64,000 nt of DNA from Linyphia triangularis (GCA_963978545.1 OZ021731.1:58391242-58455241), one strand, 5' to 3'; positions 23,196 to 34,764 are shown, counted from the first letter of the stretch. Program-made: numbers and translations. Notes: generated by a model from the sequence alone, not told the origin.

Positions 23196-23600
23196 TGTTG
23201 CACAAATTGTCTGTATATAGTGTAAATAGTGACGTATTATTTTAAAATTCAGTTGTAATTTATTTTATCTTATTTATTAACAACGATAATACAGGTTAGA
23301 AAAAGGTGGCAACACCTAAAGCCATCGAGAAATTTCGAGATGTTTCTTTTTAGACGAATTGGCTGGATATTTCGAGAATGTTCTCACGCGTCTGGTATAA
23401 TTAAGACCGGAGAACGGGAAAGTTTTCAGTTTGACTTCGGATGTCGATGAAAGCTGATCGCTTAGTTTACCTACTAGAGTGAACTTGTATAATCGCTGTA
23501 TTCGAAGTTGTTCTTACTGAAGCATGAGAGTGAATACAGTTGTCTTTAAATAAATTTTGTGAGTTTTCTGAAGCGAATAAATAATAGTTTTATATAAAAA
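23196..23600 (+). repeat. Possible solo LTR
   Basis: Starts TGTTGCACAAATTGTCTGTA and contains 'tagagtgaacttgtataatc', a run of promoter-like sequence and AATAAA near its end. The composition and layout resemble Ty3-type LTRs I remember from spiders. No duplicate or flanking duplication was found, so this is a weak call. Confidence 0.3.
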
Positions 23601-25412
23601 AAAAACTGTGCCATCATTGCCTTTGTGGAAAAATTCATAACAATATTAAGAAGGACGTTGTTTGTAACGATCCCTTATTCTTTCTTCATGTAATGATGAC
23701 AATTAGCAAATGATGTTCCGATTTAACAGATAAGAATTACGCTTTTTACGAATAGTTTATTCACAACTGTATATTGTGATATTTGAAAATCAAAGAACAA
23801 AAAACAACTAGTTTAAATATTTATGAAGTTGCGATACTATACAGTAGATGGCAGCACTAGAGAAAAGAGAAAGTCACAATTTAAGCACATAAAGAGAACT
23901 TGAGGAATCGTATTTCTCAATCATATGTAGAACACCAACGCTGATAGACTTACAAAAAAAATTCCCCTAAATAAGCTTACATGATCAAGTTGAGCACGGA
24001 CTTACTAGTAAATGTAGTTTCAACATATATTTTATATTTAAAAAAAAATGTAGTTGGAAAAATAAAGGGAGAGTATGGAATTTTGATGTCATTTGACGGT
24101 TGCCAATGGGCTCAAAATGGTTTTTAAAATTTTCATAACTAAAAATTTAAATATTATGCATAAGTAGTCAATTTAAAACTCGTAAGGAACAAATTATAAA
24201 TATGTTTAAAACTAAGGAAATTTTACACTTGACCACTGTTGGGTGTCATCGTCTACAGTCTGGGATTCTCTAACAGTCATCTGTGAATTTGATTTCATTT
24301 ACCATTAGTACACGACATCCATTTTTTGTTAAGATGAACGCTTTTTATTTAGCTTAGCCAAATAACATATAATTTGAGTAGTAAACATTCAAGTTTTTTT
24401 TACACAAACCATTAATTTTATTAGAGTATTTTTTTATGAAGTTTAAGATTAACTTAGTTATCATTTTAATACAATGAAAGGCTTTAAAACACGTATCTCC
24501 TACTTTAATATTTCAAAGCAAAAAGCCTCTAATATTTATTTGAATAAGTTTTTAAAGTTTACAGTCATAAAGAACATAGCATAAATAAACTATTATTGTA
24601 GAAAACATTAAATGAAGAAAACGCATTTTAAACTTGAATATACCATTTTTGATTCCTCTAATATAAAGGAATGTATATGTCCTGGAGGTAAAGGACACAA
24701 TGTTCATTTTTTTAAATTAATTTTCATAAATAAATACTAGGATCAATACTTCCAATTACTTATCAATGCCAATAACAATGTTTAAAAAATTTGAACTGTT
24801 TCTATAAGTAACGAAGAAACAAATTTTGAAAGCTCAAAGTTATGGAAAATTGGTTTTCATGAACAAATACAAAAATGTGACATGGTGTCTCTCACCTTCC
24901 GGGATATATAAAAATATTAAATCCAAAATCATCGCACTATAATACTCGCAAGAAACAGTATTTTTTTTTTATTCAAGCAAGAAATATGAATGGTATTTTA
25001 AAGTGCCGTTTCATTTATGGTCTTGTTTCCTAATTGAGATCTTACTATTTCCGCTACTTTCTTGTCAACGTAAAATATTTAGCATTTAAAATTATACATT
25101 CAGCTTACCTAGTTAAATTCTCCAGGTTTAAACTGAAATTATTTTGTATCAAATGCTTACAAATAATAGTCAAAATCAATCTAAAAACAGTTTTATTGTT
25201 GAAAAACATAACGCTATAATGTAACATTTTTGTCAATGAATAAGATTTCTCAAATGAAAGCTTTAATTACAGAAGAGTTCTTTCCTAAAAATATAATGAA
25301 TAGCTTCAAGGATTAAAGTAAGGTAAACATGGATAAAGAAACTCCATTGGAACTATACTAAGGACACTTCGTTCTGTTGAAGAAATGTCATTAATTTCTA
25401 GTTCCTTTACTA

Positions 25413-26958
25413 CACTGATGTGCAAAACTTAAGCAACAGGTGGGTTTTTTGCCATAACTCCACGAGAAATCATCTGAGAGACATGAAATTCAGAAATGAG
25501 GGAGAGTATTATGTACGCAAAGGATGACGAAAGTATCGGCGCTGAAAAAGGAATACAATGCATACGGTATGGAATCAAACAAAAACAAGCTTTATTGAAC
25601 GAATAGTATCGTGACTCATGATTGTCTATCCAAGAGGAAGAACAACAAGCAGATGTTCCTTAATATGGGATATGCCCTCCCCTCACTGCAATGGTTGCTT
25701 CGCACCGTTTCCGCAAACTCAGAACCAGCTGGTGCAACATTTCTTGCGGTAAGAGTGCCCATTCCTCAATCGGCATCTGTTTGAGTTGTTGGGTGTTCTC
25801 TGGAGGATGTAAGCGTGCTGCAATGCATTTCCCCAAAGCATCCCACACATGTTCGATGGGATTTAAATCTGGGGAGTACGCTGGCCAATCCATTCGAGTG
25901 ATATCTTCACTTTCCAGTAGCTCCTCAACAGCAAGAGTCCGATGTGGCCGTGCATTGTCATCTATAAAAATGAAGTCTGGGCCAATTGCACCTTGGAACC
26001 GATGCACATGGGGAAGGAGTACCTCCTCACAATAGCGATCCCCGGTTACAGACCCTCTGTCGAAAACGTGGAGCTCAGTTCGCCCGTTCAGTATAATACC
26101 TCCCCAGACAAGAACTCCAGGACCACCGTTACGGTGTCTTTCCTTGATGGGGGATGAAACCGGGTCCCGACCTCTCTCCAAATCAAAATGCGTTGAAAAT
26201 CGCTTCCGGTACTGAACCGACTCTCATCCGTAAAGAGGACACGACTCCATTGATCAGTTGTCCAGTTTCTGTGCTCTCTGCACCACTGTAAACGGTGGCG
26301 TCGGTGGCCAACTTTCAACGAGAGGCAGCGTTCAGGACGGCGGGCGAATAGGCCCCCTTTGTGAAGGCGTCTGGCCACAGTAAACCGCGACACTTGTCTC
26401 CCCGTTGCTGTGCAGAGTTGCTGAGCAATGGCGCTTGCTGACTGATGTCGGCCTCTTTTCGCCTGCAGGACAATATATCGGTCATCCCCTGCAGTTGTCG
26501 TCCTCGGGCGGCTACCACCAACCTTTCTAACAGCTATACCTGTGGTTTGGAACGCTTTCCAAGCCCGCGGAACAACACTTTTGTTGATTCCGAACTCTGC
26601 AGCTACACTGGTGACAGTACGCCCCTCCTCCAGCTTTCCGATCATTCTTCCACGTGTGAAGTCGTCCAGGTGATTTCTTCTAGCCATATTTCACGAACTG
26701 ACTCACTGGCACTTGCAGCGAATATGTTGAATTGCGTCTACGTCCTCCCTTTTATTTTACTTTTGAGCTGCGCGGTTTGACATCACGCGTTTTGCGAACG
26801 CTCACGTCGCCTCTGACGTTTCGTTCCTGATATTTGCATACGCATGACGTTTCTACTGACTTACGTATTCATTGTATTGATCTCCAGACCTCCTTTTCTG
26901 CAATTTCATGGCTATCTGCTAAATTTTTACATTGTTGCTTAAGTTTTGCACACCAGTG
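25413..26958 (-). mobile_element. Tc1-type DNA transposon
   Basis: Left end CACTGATGTGCAAAACTTAA and right end (reverse complement) CACTGGTGTGCAAAACTTAA form inverted repeats of about 25 bp. TA dinucleotides flank the element at 25411-25412 and 26959-26960. The target was an intact TA in the duplicated gene 1 sequence (the undisturbed locus reads 'gctaaggtagtaaa' near 16001). Total length of 1546 bp is normal for Tc1 elements. Confidence 0.93.
25660..26687 (-). pseudogene. Tc1 transposase with one frameshift
   Basis: The start ATG is at 26687. The N-terminal part (199 codons to 26088) has a helix-turn-helix region (RMIGKLEEGRTVTSVAAEF) and TDESRF with the first catalytic Asp. The C-terminal part (26181-25660) has WGGIILNG, FIDDNARPHR with the second Asp, and NPIEHVWD with the Glu. 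There are 34 residues between the second Asp and the Glu, giving the DD34E signature of Tc1. The two parts are in different frames and meet near 26145-26160 around a C-rich stretch, consistent with a single small indel. Joined length would be about 340 residues, normal for the family. The copy should be inactive as it stands. Confidence 0.88.
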
Positions 26959-27670
26959 TACGTTAGCAGTCACGCATGCATCATCATCTGAAGTATCTTC
27001 AACAATAATTTCCGGGATCATGTCTTGTGATTTTACATTTTGAGAAAAATACTCCACTTCGACAGATAGCTTTTTCTTGATATTAGAAGCCTGAAACACA
27101 TCAACTATTGATTCTGTAGAAACACTACCAACTTGTAGTGAATCCTCCATAGTTATTTTTTTTTTTTTTTACAAATAATTATATTTAATAAAATATATAA
27201 TCTTTCGAACTCCACAATATTCACTTTTCCCATACAAATAACCGTCTAATGTAGATGACCGAAATGTCTATTTGAAGTACAACAATATTATTAGTACAAA
27301 AATAGTAATGTTAATAAAAAAATTAAAAAAATAAAAGATAATAAAAAGTAATTGCACTAACACCGAATTGCTACACGAAAATTTTGTTAAAATATAAATT
27401 GTTAATCCTTTTCTTTTTAGTACGAAAACAAATACTACATATTTATATGAGGCTAAGAAAGTCATAATAATTTTCATTTTTATAAGATTTGTATTAACAA
27501 TTATTTGATTTAAAATAATTTTTAAAGGCTAGACACTTTACTATATAATTTTACATTTTACTCTACACTAAATATTAAAATTTCAAAAAAAATTAAATGC
27601 GAGACCTTTAAATATCAAGTAAGAATTTTTTTCTTTTTTTATATCAGTGTTTGACAGAAACCAATGTATT

Positions 27671-28072
27671 TTAATAATATATTTTCTGCTGTAATATATT
27701 ACGTATTAATACCAAGGCTTTTTCTTTTGCGAATTTTCTATTTTGAAAGCGAGGGAGGAAAAATTTTCCGATAACAGAAACACCAAAGCCGATATACTTG
27801 TTTTGTGGCAAAAAAAAATAAGGGAAAACTTCTCGTACTATTCTAGCAATCCTAGTCGCCGAAGTAGTCACGGCTAGGATCGGGTCTGAGATTGAGTCAA
27901 CTATATTCCCTTCGTCTGTTATGGCCTTTCCGCTGGCCGAGTAGAAATACTGACCGACATATATAATGGAACTTTTACTGATAACTGCCCAGTACACCTG
28001 ATAAATTGTTGTCTGTTTTAATTGACTACTGGCAGTCTGCCAATTCGTGAAGCGGCTATAGTTCAGATCCAC
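27671..28072 (-). other. Unassigned 133-codon open frame
   Basis: An open frame between the inverted duplication and a TTAA MITE. Its central part is less AT-rich than the surroundings, but the peptide (MDLNYSRFTNWQ to LQQKIYY) matches nothing I know and no splice signals frame it. It could be a retroelement leader or chance. Confidence 0.2.
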
Positions 28073-28111
28073 CTATCTCGCTACTAAGCACCTAGATCAA
28101 AACACGCTTAA

Positions 28112-28375
28112 CCCTTTGGGTACATTTGACGGCTGAAACTCGTCATGCACTTGTTTTGCCTGTTAATAATGACGAACCTAATTCGTCATTCAAACTAGGT
28201 TGATTGGATGGATTTTAATGTCCCAAGAGCCATGATTGGTTAAGTCAAACATCGGTTGGCTTACCTATACTTTAAAAAATAATTTGTTTGGCTGTGTTCC
28301 TTTAAAGTTCCTTTATTGTTATGAACCAAACGTTCAAAACGCAAATATTTCCCAAATAAATCTATACCCAAGGCG
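28112..28375. mobile_element. TTAA-flanked MITE, 264 bp
   Basis: TTAA at 28108-28111 and 28376-28379. The left end CCCTTTGGGTACA and the right end in reverse complement CGCCTTGGGTATA form a short TIR. A second internal inverted pair is visible around 'cgtcat'. There is no ORF. Confidence 0.65.
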
Positions 28376-29052
28376 TTAATAAATGCTTTGATTGGCAGAA
28401 CATTCTTTGCAGCCAATCGAAGAATTCAAATAATGTTATCATCCGGGTATTCGATACCAATATAGGTTGACACGAACTATAGCTTCCGATTTAAGAATCA
28501 TTTGTATGTCGTTACCAAATTTCAAAAAGATGCATCAAACAAAGGCAAAGACTCCATGTCGTTACAGTGTAGCGTCATTTTAATAAATACTGCCTAGCAA
28601 TAAACGACAACTATGTACAGTTTAAGAAAATCAAAACCAGAAAGCCAATTCTTATTTACTGCCCCAAAATATTACTTTTTCAGCTGCCTCTCAATCGAAG
28701 ACTCACTGCAAACAATGATCAGTCCAATTTTTTCGAAATAAAGGTTTTTCCACTATCTGCAAGGTTAGTTATAACAGTTAGTTTAACCAAAAGGAGTCCT
28801 CTGGCGAATAAATATCATGGTACGCCAGATTTTGAGCACCCATTTACCTCAACCCTGATACAAGCAATGAGACCTGAAACTTTAAGTCGGATTTTCTTGG
28901 AAATCGAGAAAAACGGACTCTGATCGTTCTTTGCCATAGCCCTTCAATTGCAATCTCTTCACTACTTAGGAACCTCAAAGCGCACAGTAATTTTTATCAA
29001 AGTACAGATACAAAGGTTTCGTAATGCCCTTCACAAGCTTGTTATTAACCCT

Positions 29053-29288
29053 TGTTCTACTTCTCAACTAATTCAGTAGACTCAGCATCTAATATTATGC
29101 TTTTAGATGCATTTTATCAACAAAAGAACAGAACTCCACAAAACAAGCGTCTGTTCACTTCAAATTCTCATTTTATTCTCCCTCTTAGCTCAAGGTTACA
29201 CTTCAGAAATGAACATATGTTTCCATTAGGTGCTGCTCTCTGGTGTTACATATTAAAGCTGACATTACATATAATATAATACTCAACA
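29053..29288 (-). repeat. 3' LTR of the BEL/Pao element
   Basis: Same length as the 34771-35006 LTR and apparently identical to it along the length I compared. The 75-codon antisense frames inside the two LTRs translate identically. Confidence 0.92.
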
Positions 29289-29465
29289 TTCTCCCCACCT
29301 ATGAATAGTTTTACTAACATTCATGAATCAAACAATACAATAAATTTACTACGATTTAAAATAATTAAAATATCAAATGATATCAAATATACTTAAACAC
29401 TATATTATTCAAATAAATGAAACTAATACACTACTTAGTACAGTAAAACAAAAAACATAATATAA

Positions 29466-32400
29466 TTAAGTATTTACTGGCAAAATACAAATTTTTGAAA
29501 TTGCACGTTTAAAATTCCCTTGTTGTGTTTTCACTAACACAACTCTTACTTTCTTATCTTTACCTGGAAAAACCTGAAGGATTTTTCCTAATACCCACTT
29601 GCAAACAGGCAAATTGTCCTCCTTTATTAGCACAATTGAACCAATAGACACATTATCTTTATTAAACATCCATTTTGACCGTTGATGCAAATTACTTAAG
29701 TAATCAATATGCCATTTTTGCCAAATTAGTTGAACCATTTTTGTAATTTTTCTCCATGCCGTTAATCTATTATCAGGTATTTCAATTAATGATTGTTCAG
29801 GAACAGAATTAAGTGGTCTTCCAATAAGGAAATGACCAGCTGTCAGAACCTCAAATTCACAATCATCACTAGGTACAGAAGTTATTGGTCGGCTATTTAA
29901 CACTGCTTCTATTTGATTTATCACAGTTAACAATTCTTCATAAGTGAGTTTTACATTACCTACTACTCTTTTTAAATGATGCTTAAATGACTTAACAGCT
30001 GCTTCTACTAGCCCAGCAAAGTTTGGCCCTTTTGGAGGCAGAAACTTCCACTCAATTTTCTTATCTGCCAAATAATTTGCCAAATTTTCATCTGGTTGAC
30101 TCACAAAGTTAAACAATTTCTTCAACTCGTTATTGGCTCCAACGTTATTTGTGGCATTATCACTATATAACTTAGCGCTTTTTCCTCTTCTAGCGAAAAA
30201 CCGTTTAAGAGTTGCTATTAGGGCAGCTGAAGTTAAGTCACTTACTAATTCTAAATGCACTGCTTTTGTTACAAAACAAATAAAAATACAAACATAAATC
30301 TTATGACAAATACCCTTTCTTTGATTTTTATATTTTATAAAAAATGGACCGCAAAAGTCTAGCCCTGTAATATTGAACGGATAATTTTGTTGTACTCTAT
30401 CAAGGGGTAAATTACCCATTATTTGTTCACAAATTACCGGCTTAGCTTTTGCACATACTACACATTCATGCACTATTTTTCTACAAAGGCTTCTGCCTTT
30501 AACAGGCCAGAATCTCTGACGAACAAAACACAATAATGCTTGTGGACCAATATGAAGATTTTTCTCATGAATATATTTAATTATTAACTTAGTAAGTAGG
30601 TGAGAAGATGGCAAAATTATTGGATGCTTTTTGTTGTAATTCAATGCTGAATTACCAAGTCTGCCACCAACTCTTAAAATACCTTTGTTATCTATAAATG
30701 GATTTAAAGATTTAATTTTACTTTTACTTAAAATTGGTATTTGTTTCTTTAAATTAGAAATTTCATTATGATACTCTATTGCTTGCACATTTTTAAGAAT
30801 ACAGTCTTCACCTATAGTGCGCTCCTCCAATGTCAATGGTTCCACTCTTTTATCCATTGGGTGCCTACAGTTAAATGAAAACCTGTAAACAAAACTACAT
30901 ATACGAATTAATTTTTGATAATCATTTGTTATCGAAAGAAGATCATCAACAAATAATTTTTGTGTTGTTATAGATAAAACTGTGTGTTTATCATTTCTGT
31001 CATCACTTTTTTTAAACTCACAACAATATTCATTTGGAAGTGATGAAGAATGCAACACCTCACTGTCGTATAAAACTTCTGTTTCATGGAGAAATGCTGG
31101 TCCATGAAACCACATGTTATTCTCCATGAGTTGCTTGGCATCCACACCTCTTGATAGAATATCAGCAGCATTCAACTCTGAAGACACATGCCTCCAATCT
31201 TTCACATTTGTAAGGTTTTGAATTTTACTTACTCTGTTACCCACAAATGTTTTCATATGCAAAGATTCTTGATTTATCCACGCAAGCACAATTGTGGAGT
31301 CACTCCACAAATATATTTTATCAACACAACACTGAAGAGAAGATTTAACACGATTCACTAGCTGTGCAAGCAATACTGCTGCACACAGCTCTAAACGTGG
31401 GATCGTTTGACGTTTGACTGGAGCCACTCGTGACTTACTTGCAACTAATTTTACCTTAACATCACTCGTTGTTTTGGATCGACAATACACAACACAACCA
31501 AAAGCACTTTCTGATGCATCAGCAAACCCATGTATCTCCACTGTAGTAGCTCTTTCCACGACGATGCAGCGGTCCACCTGGATGTTGTTGATGGCCGGAA
31601 GAGCGTCGAGGAAATTTTGCCACTGCCTTGCCTCTTTTTCTGGTAGATGGTCACTCCATGATATTTTTAGTATCCAGAGTCTTTGAAGAAACACCTTTGC
31701 TTTGGTAATAATAGGTCCACACAGACCTAGAGGGTCGAAGAGTCGAGCAATCACAGATAACACAGTTCTCTTTGTGAAAATGGTCTCTTTTTTCAGACTT
31801 ACTTGGAAGGCCAGCTTATCTTTCTTGGGCATCCAGAAGACACCAAGAGTTTTAGTAACTCCCGAGTCATCAAATGTGTACTCTCCAGTGTTATTATTTT
31901 CTAGTTGAAAATTAGCACACCACTTGTGTAAGTGCATGCCACAATTGCGTAGAATCTCAGTTAGTTGGTGCCTGATTTCTTTTGCACTGTTTATATCATC
32001 AGATCCCCCCAAAACATCATCCATGTAAAAATTATTTAATAGCATGGGCTCTGCGAGAGGATATTGTTTCCCCTCATCTTTTGATAGTTGATGCAACGTT
32101 TTTTGTGCCAAATACGGTGCTGACACTGTTCCGTAACTAACTGTGGTGAGTTCAAAGGTTTTTATATCACCTTTAAGTTCATCCTTCCAAAGGATTCTTA
32201 GAAGTTTTGTTTGCTCAGGATGTATTTTTATAGCCCTATACATCTTTTCTATATCCCCCGTAAATGCGTACACGTATTGTCTAAATCTGGTCATTATGGT
32301 GAACAAGTCCTCTTGTATCATTCCACCATTATATTGCAAAGAGTTTAATGAAGTTCCATTGCTTGTTTGTTGTGACGCATCCCAACAAACACGAAGCGGT

Positions 32401-34628
32401 GTGGAGATATGACCAGGACGATGTACTCCTACGTGTGGGATGTAATACGTTCCTACTGATTCCCCTTTATCTTTAATTTCCCGCATATGCCCCAATTTCT
32501 CATATTCACTCAAAAAGTTTCTATATAATTTTAAATATTCAGGGTCTTTTTTTAATCGGTTCCACAATGAGTTTAGTCGTTGAATCGCTATATCTCTGGA
32601 TTTACCTAGCACACTCGGATCTTCCTTTAAAGGCATTGTAACTACGTACCTTCCCTCTGTATCTCTAAAGTGAGTTTTCTCATAATGTTCATCACATATC
32701 TGAGTTTCCTTATTTTTAGAAATTGTCTGGTCGACATTTTCCATTTCCCAGAACTTTTGTAATGTTTCATCTAAATTTACATGTTCTTTAATTAAAGCAC
32801 AATGTACCTTATTTTTATTGGACTCACAAACACTTCCTGCCACTATATACCCAAACACGGAATTTTGCAGAATTAAATTGGTGTGTGGTATTTTAATTTG
32901 TTCTGGTTTTATTAGAGTGTAGTAAATCTCTGATGAAATTAACACATCCACTCTCCCAGGAACATTATAATATTCATCCGCCAATTCTACATTAGGTAAC
33001 TCAATTCTATTAATTTTAATTGGCCTATTTGGAGTATAACTCATAATCTTTGGGACAATTAGAAAAGTTAAATCATGTTCAAAAGTTTTAGAACGATTAA
33101 TTAATCGCGTTGTTACACTATATTTAATTTGAGAACAAGTCTCGTTTAAACCTGATACCTCAATATCTATTTTCTTTCTCTTTAAATGCAATTTATCAGC
33201 AAATTCTCTAGTAAAAAAGTTACATTGAGACCCATTATCTAAAATCCCTCTTGCTAAATGCAGATCTCCATTGCAATCCTGCAACCAACACATAACTGTA
33301 CTCAATAAGACCGTTTGCTGGGAATTATTATAATTCGTTCCCACAAAAAGATTACCACTTCTTGAATCCGCGGGTAAAAACTCAGCTGCATTAGGTGATA
33401 AATCTCTAGCACTTGAAGAAGGAACCACTCGGGTTTCATTTATTGCGACTGGGTTATACGCAGTCGATTCCCTCTCCCTCTCCGAATGAAAGCATAACAA
33501 TGAATTATGGTTTTTTAGACACGTTTTGCAAGAATATTTAGAAAAACAATTTTTAATTAAATGCGGTTTTAAGCACCTAAAACAAAGTTTACTCTTTTTA
33601 ACAAATTCAACCCGTTCCTTTACATTTAAACTCAAAAATCTCTCGCACTTATAAATTTCATGTAAATGGTTATCACAATAACTGCATTTTTTATTTTTTA
33701 CATCCGCGAGCAATACTTTATTCGAAGCATATTTATGATACTTATGTACAGAAGTATCAGATGGGTTTCTACCCTTAGACGAAGCATATAAGTCTAGTTC
33801 CTGACCTAGATTTACTGGGGATAAAAAAGAACTGCCTTGTTTAATACTAATATAAGTTGCAGTGTCTTTATCTAATGTTTGAAATATTTTATCTGCTACC
33901 ATTAATTCTTTTAGTCCTGTAAAATCATCAACATTTCTTAGTTTTAAATAATAATTAAAGCTATTTATCATACGACTTGTGAACTGGGTATAAGTTTCAT
34001 TACTGTATTTCTGAGCCTTTTTAAAATTATCTAAACATATTTGTGGAGTAGGCTCATATTCTCTCAAAACAATTGATTTAATTTTAGAATAATTATTAAA
34101 CTCGTCATCAGAAATATACGTTAGGATATTATTAGCTATATCTCCAAGTAATATTAACAAAATTTCCGCTTTAAATTTATCAGGCACACATTTTGTTATA
34201 AACGCTCTCTCTAATGAATTAAAAAAGAACCCCCAATTTTCAGGTTTAGTTGGAACTTTGCACGTTAAAACTTGAACACTTTTTAGAAGCGAATCAATGG
34301 ACACGCCCAAAGCAGTATCCCCTTGCTCAGTCGCTTCACTTTTCTTTTCTGAGAACTCATTTCTTAACTTTTGTAATTCTAATTCTGATGACACACGTTG
34401 AAGTTTTAACTTTTCAAGTTCAATATTGTGCAATTTTTCACTTTTGCGCTCTTCAATTATTGTGAATGCAAGTTCTTGCACCGATGTTGGATTTTTAATG
34501 TACTCATTATTGTTCTTGATAAGAGTATCCAGTTCAATAACCGTTAAATTATCGGTTGTCTTTATACATAATTCCTTCGCAATCTCATATAAATCTGCTT
34601 TTGTAGCCCCTTTAAACAACATGATCAA
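29466..34628 (-). CDS. BEL/Pao Gag-Pol polyprotein
   Basis: One uninterrupted frame of 1720 codons, a normal length for BEL/Pao. In order: a Gag-like region (about residues 100-300); Cys/His knuckles (CSYCDNHLHEIYKC and CFRCLKPHLIKNC, about 310-375); an aspartic protease with LDNGSQ (about 463); a reverse transcriptase with FTGDIEKMYRAIK and the catalytic FYMDDV (about 865); an RNase H-like region (about 1035-1130, with WSDSTIVLAW); an integrase zinc-binding region with H...C..C (about 1345-1395); an integrase core with GLDFCGP, YSDNATN and the Glu in GLVEAAVK (about 1420-1545); and a C-terminal BEL-type domain (about 1590-1710). All visible catalytic residues are present. The protein would copy the element's RNA and integrate the DNA. 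Confidence 0.95.
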   Translation of the reverse strand: MIMLFKGATKADLYEIAKELCIKTTDNLTVIELDTLIKNNNEYIKNPTSVQELAFTIIEERKSEKLHNIELEKLKLQRVSSELELQKLRNEFSEKKSEATEQGDTALGVSIDSLLKSVQVLTCKVPTKPENWGFFFNSLERAFITKCVPDKFKAEILLILLGDIANNILTYISDDEFNNYSKIKSIVLREYEPTPQICLDNFKKAQKYSNETYTQFTSRMINSFNYYLKLRNVDDFTGLKELMVADKIFQTLDKDTATYISIKQGSSFLSPVNLGQELDLYASSKGRNPSDTSVHKYHKYASNKVLLADVKNKKCSYCDNHLHEIYKCERFLSLNVKERVEFVKKSKLCFRCLKPHLIKNCFSKYSCKTCLKNHNSLLCFHSERERESTAYNPVAINETRVVPSSSARDLSPNAAEFLPADSRSGNLFVGTNYNNSQQTVLLSTVMCWLQDCNGDLHLARGILDNGSQCNFFTREFADKLHLKRKKIDIEVSGLNETCSQIKYSVTTRLINRSKTFEHDLTFLIVPKIMSYTPNRPIKINRIELPNVELADEYYNVPGRVDVLISSEIYYTLIKPEQIKIPHTNLILQNSVFGYIVAGSVCESNKNKVHCALIKEHVNLDETLQKFWEMENVDQTISKNKETQICDEHYEKTHFRDTEGRYVVTMPLKEDPSVLGKSRDIAIQRLNSLWNRLKKDPEYLKLYRNFLSEYEKLGHMREIKDKGESVGTYYIPHVGVHRPGHISTPLRVCWDASQQTSNGTSLNSLQYNGGMIQEDLFTIMTRFRQYVYAFTGDIEKMYRAIKIHPEQTKLLRILWKDELKGDIKTFELTTVSYGTVSAPYLAQKTLHQLSKDEGKQYPLAEPMLLNNFYMDDVLGGSDDINSAKEIRHQLTEILRNCGMHLHKWCANFQLENNNTGEYTFDDSGVTKTLGVFWMPKKDKLAFQVSLKKETIFTKRTVLSVIARLFDPLGLCGPIITKAKVFLQRLWILKISWSDHLPEKEARQWQNFLDALPAINNIQVDRCIVVERATTVEIHGFADASESAFGCVVYCRSKTTSDVKVKLVASKSRVAPVKRQTIPRLELCAAVLLAQLVNRVKSSLQCCVDKIYLWSDSTIVLAWINQESLHMKTFVGNRVSKIQNLTNVKDWRHVSSELNAADILSRGVDAKQLMENNMWFHGPAFLHETEVLYDSEVLHSSSLPNEYCCEFKKSDDRNDKHTVLSITTQKLFVDDLLSITNDYQKLIRICSFVYRFSFNCRHPMDKRVEPLTLEERTIGEDCILKNVQAIEYHNEISNLKKQIPILSKSKIKSLNPFIDNKGILRVGGRLGNSALNYNKKHPIILPSSHLLTKLIIKYIHEKNLHIGPQALLCFVRQRFWPVKGRSLCRKIVHECVVCAKAKPVICEQIMGNLPLDRVQQNYPFNITGLDFCGPFFIKYKNQRKGICHKIYVCIFICFVTKAVHLELVSDLTSAALIATLKRFFARRGKSAKLYSDNATNNVGANNELKKLFNFVSQPDENLANYLADKKIEWKFLPPKGPNFAGLVEAAVKSFKHHLKRVVGNVKLTYEELLTVINQIEAVLNSRPITSVPSDDCEFEVLTAGHFLIGRPLNSVPEQSLIEIPDNRLTAWRKITKMVQLIWQKWHIDYLSNLHQRSKWMFNKDNVSIGSIVLIKEDNLPVCKWVLGKILQVFPGKDKKVRVVLVKTQQGNFKRAISKICILPVNT

Positions 34629-34747
34629 GCTCTCGAGCTCTCGATATCAGTGTTCAACACAAAGGCAATCTCAACACAAAGGCAATCTCAACACAAAGGA
34701 AAACTTAACATTTCATGCAAATAATGTACTCACTCATTATACTAGTT

Positions 34748-34764
34748 CTTCTGGCGACGGACCA
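34748..34764 (-). promoter_or_regulatory. Primer-binding-site candidate of the BEL element
   Basis: Minus strand TGGTCCGTCGCCAGAAG, six bases inside the 5' LTR. It begins with the TGG expected opposite a tRNA CCA end. I did not assign the tRNA. Confidence 0.6.

Larger units (their letters stand above)
23845..27154 (-). repeat. Right arm of the large inverted duplication
   Basis: Reverse-complement counterpart of 15812-17465, enlarged by the Tc1 insertion (25413-26958) and by a 114-bp segment at 24148-24261 that is absent from the left arm. The outer edge at 27154 is followed on the plus strand by a T-tract (A-tract in gene 1 sense), and similarity to gene 1 stops abruptly there. Confidence 0.88.
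25306..27154 (-). pseudogene. Truncated duplicate of the gene 1 3' end, split by a Tc1 element
   Basis: Minus strand 27154-26961 encodes SLQVGSVSTESIVDVFQ and continues to DTSDDDACVTAN. After the transposon, 25410-25306 encodes VKELEINDISS and continues to the same C-terminus as gene 1, with the stop at 25306-25308. Leaving out the transposon and one TA, the frame is open throughout and differs from gene 1 by scattered substitutions. No upstream exon, promoter or anchor exon accompanies it, so it is probably non-functional. It lies on the transcribed strand of gene 2, inside its last intron. Confidence 0.8.

Noticed and set aside
25691..26780. Plus-strand ORFs over the Tc1 transposase
   Set aside because: They are antisense shadows of the transposase on the minus strand.
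29052..29279. 75-codon ORF present twice (also at 34770) as a duplicated gene
   Set aside because: It lies wholly in the two LTRs; the duplication is that of the LTR.
31414..32412. Plus-strand ORFs within the BEL element
   Set aside because: Antisense shadows of the Gag-Pol frame.
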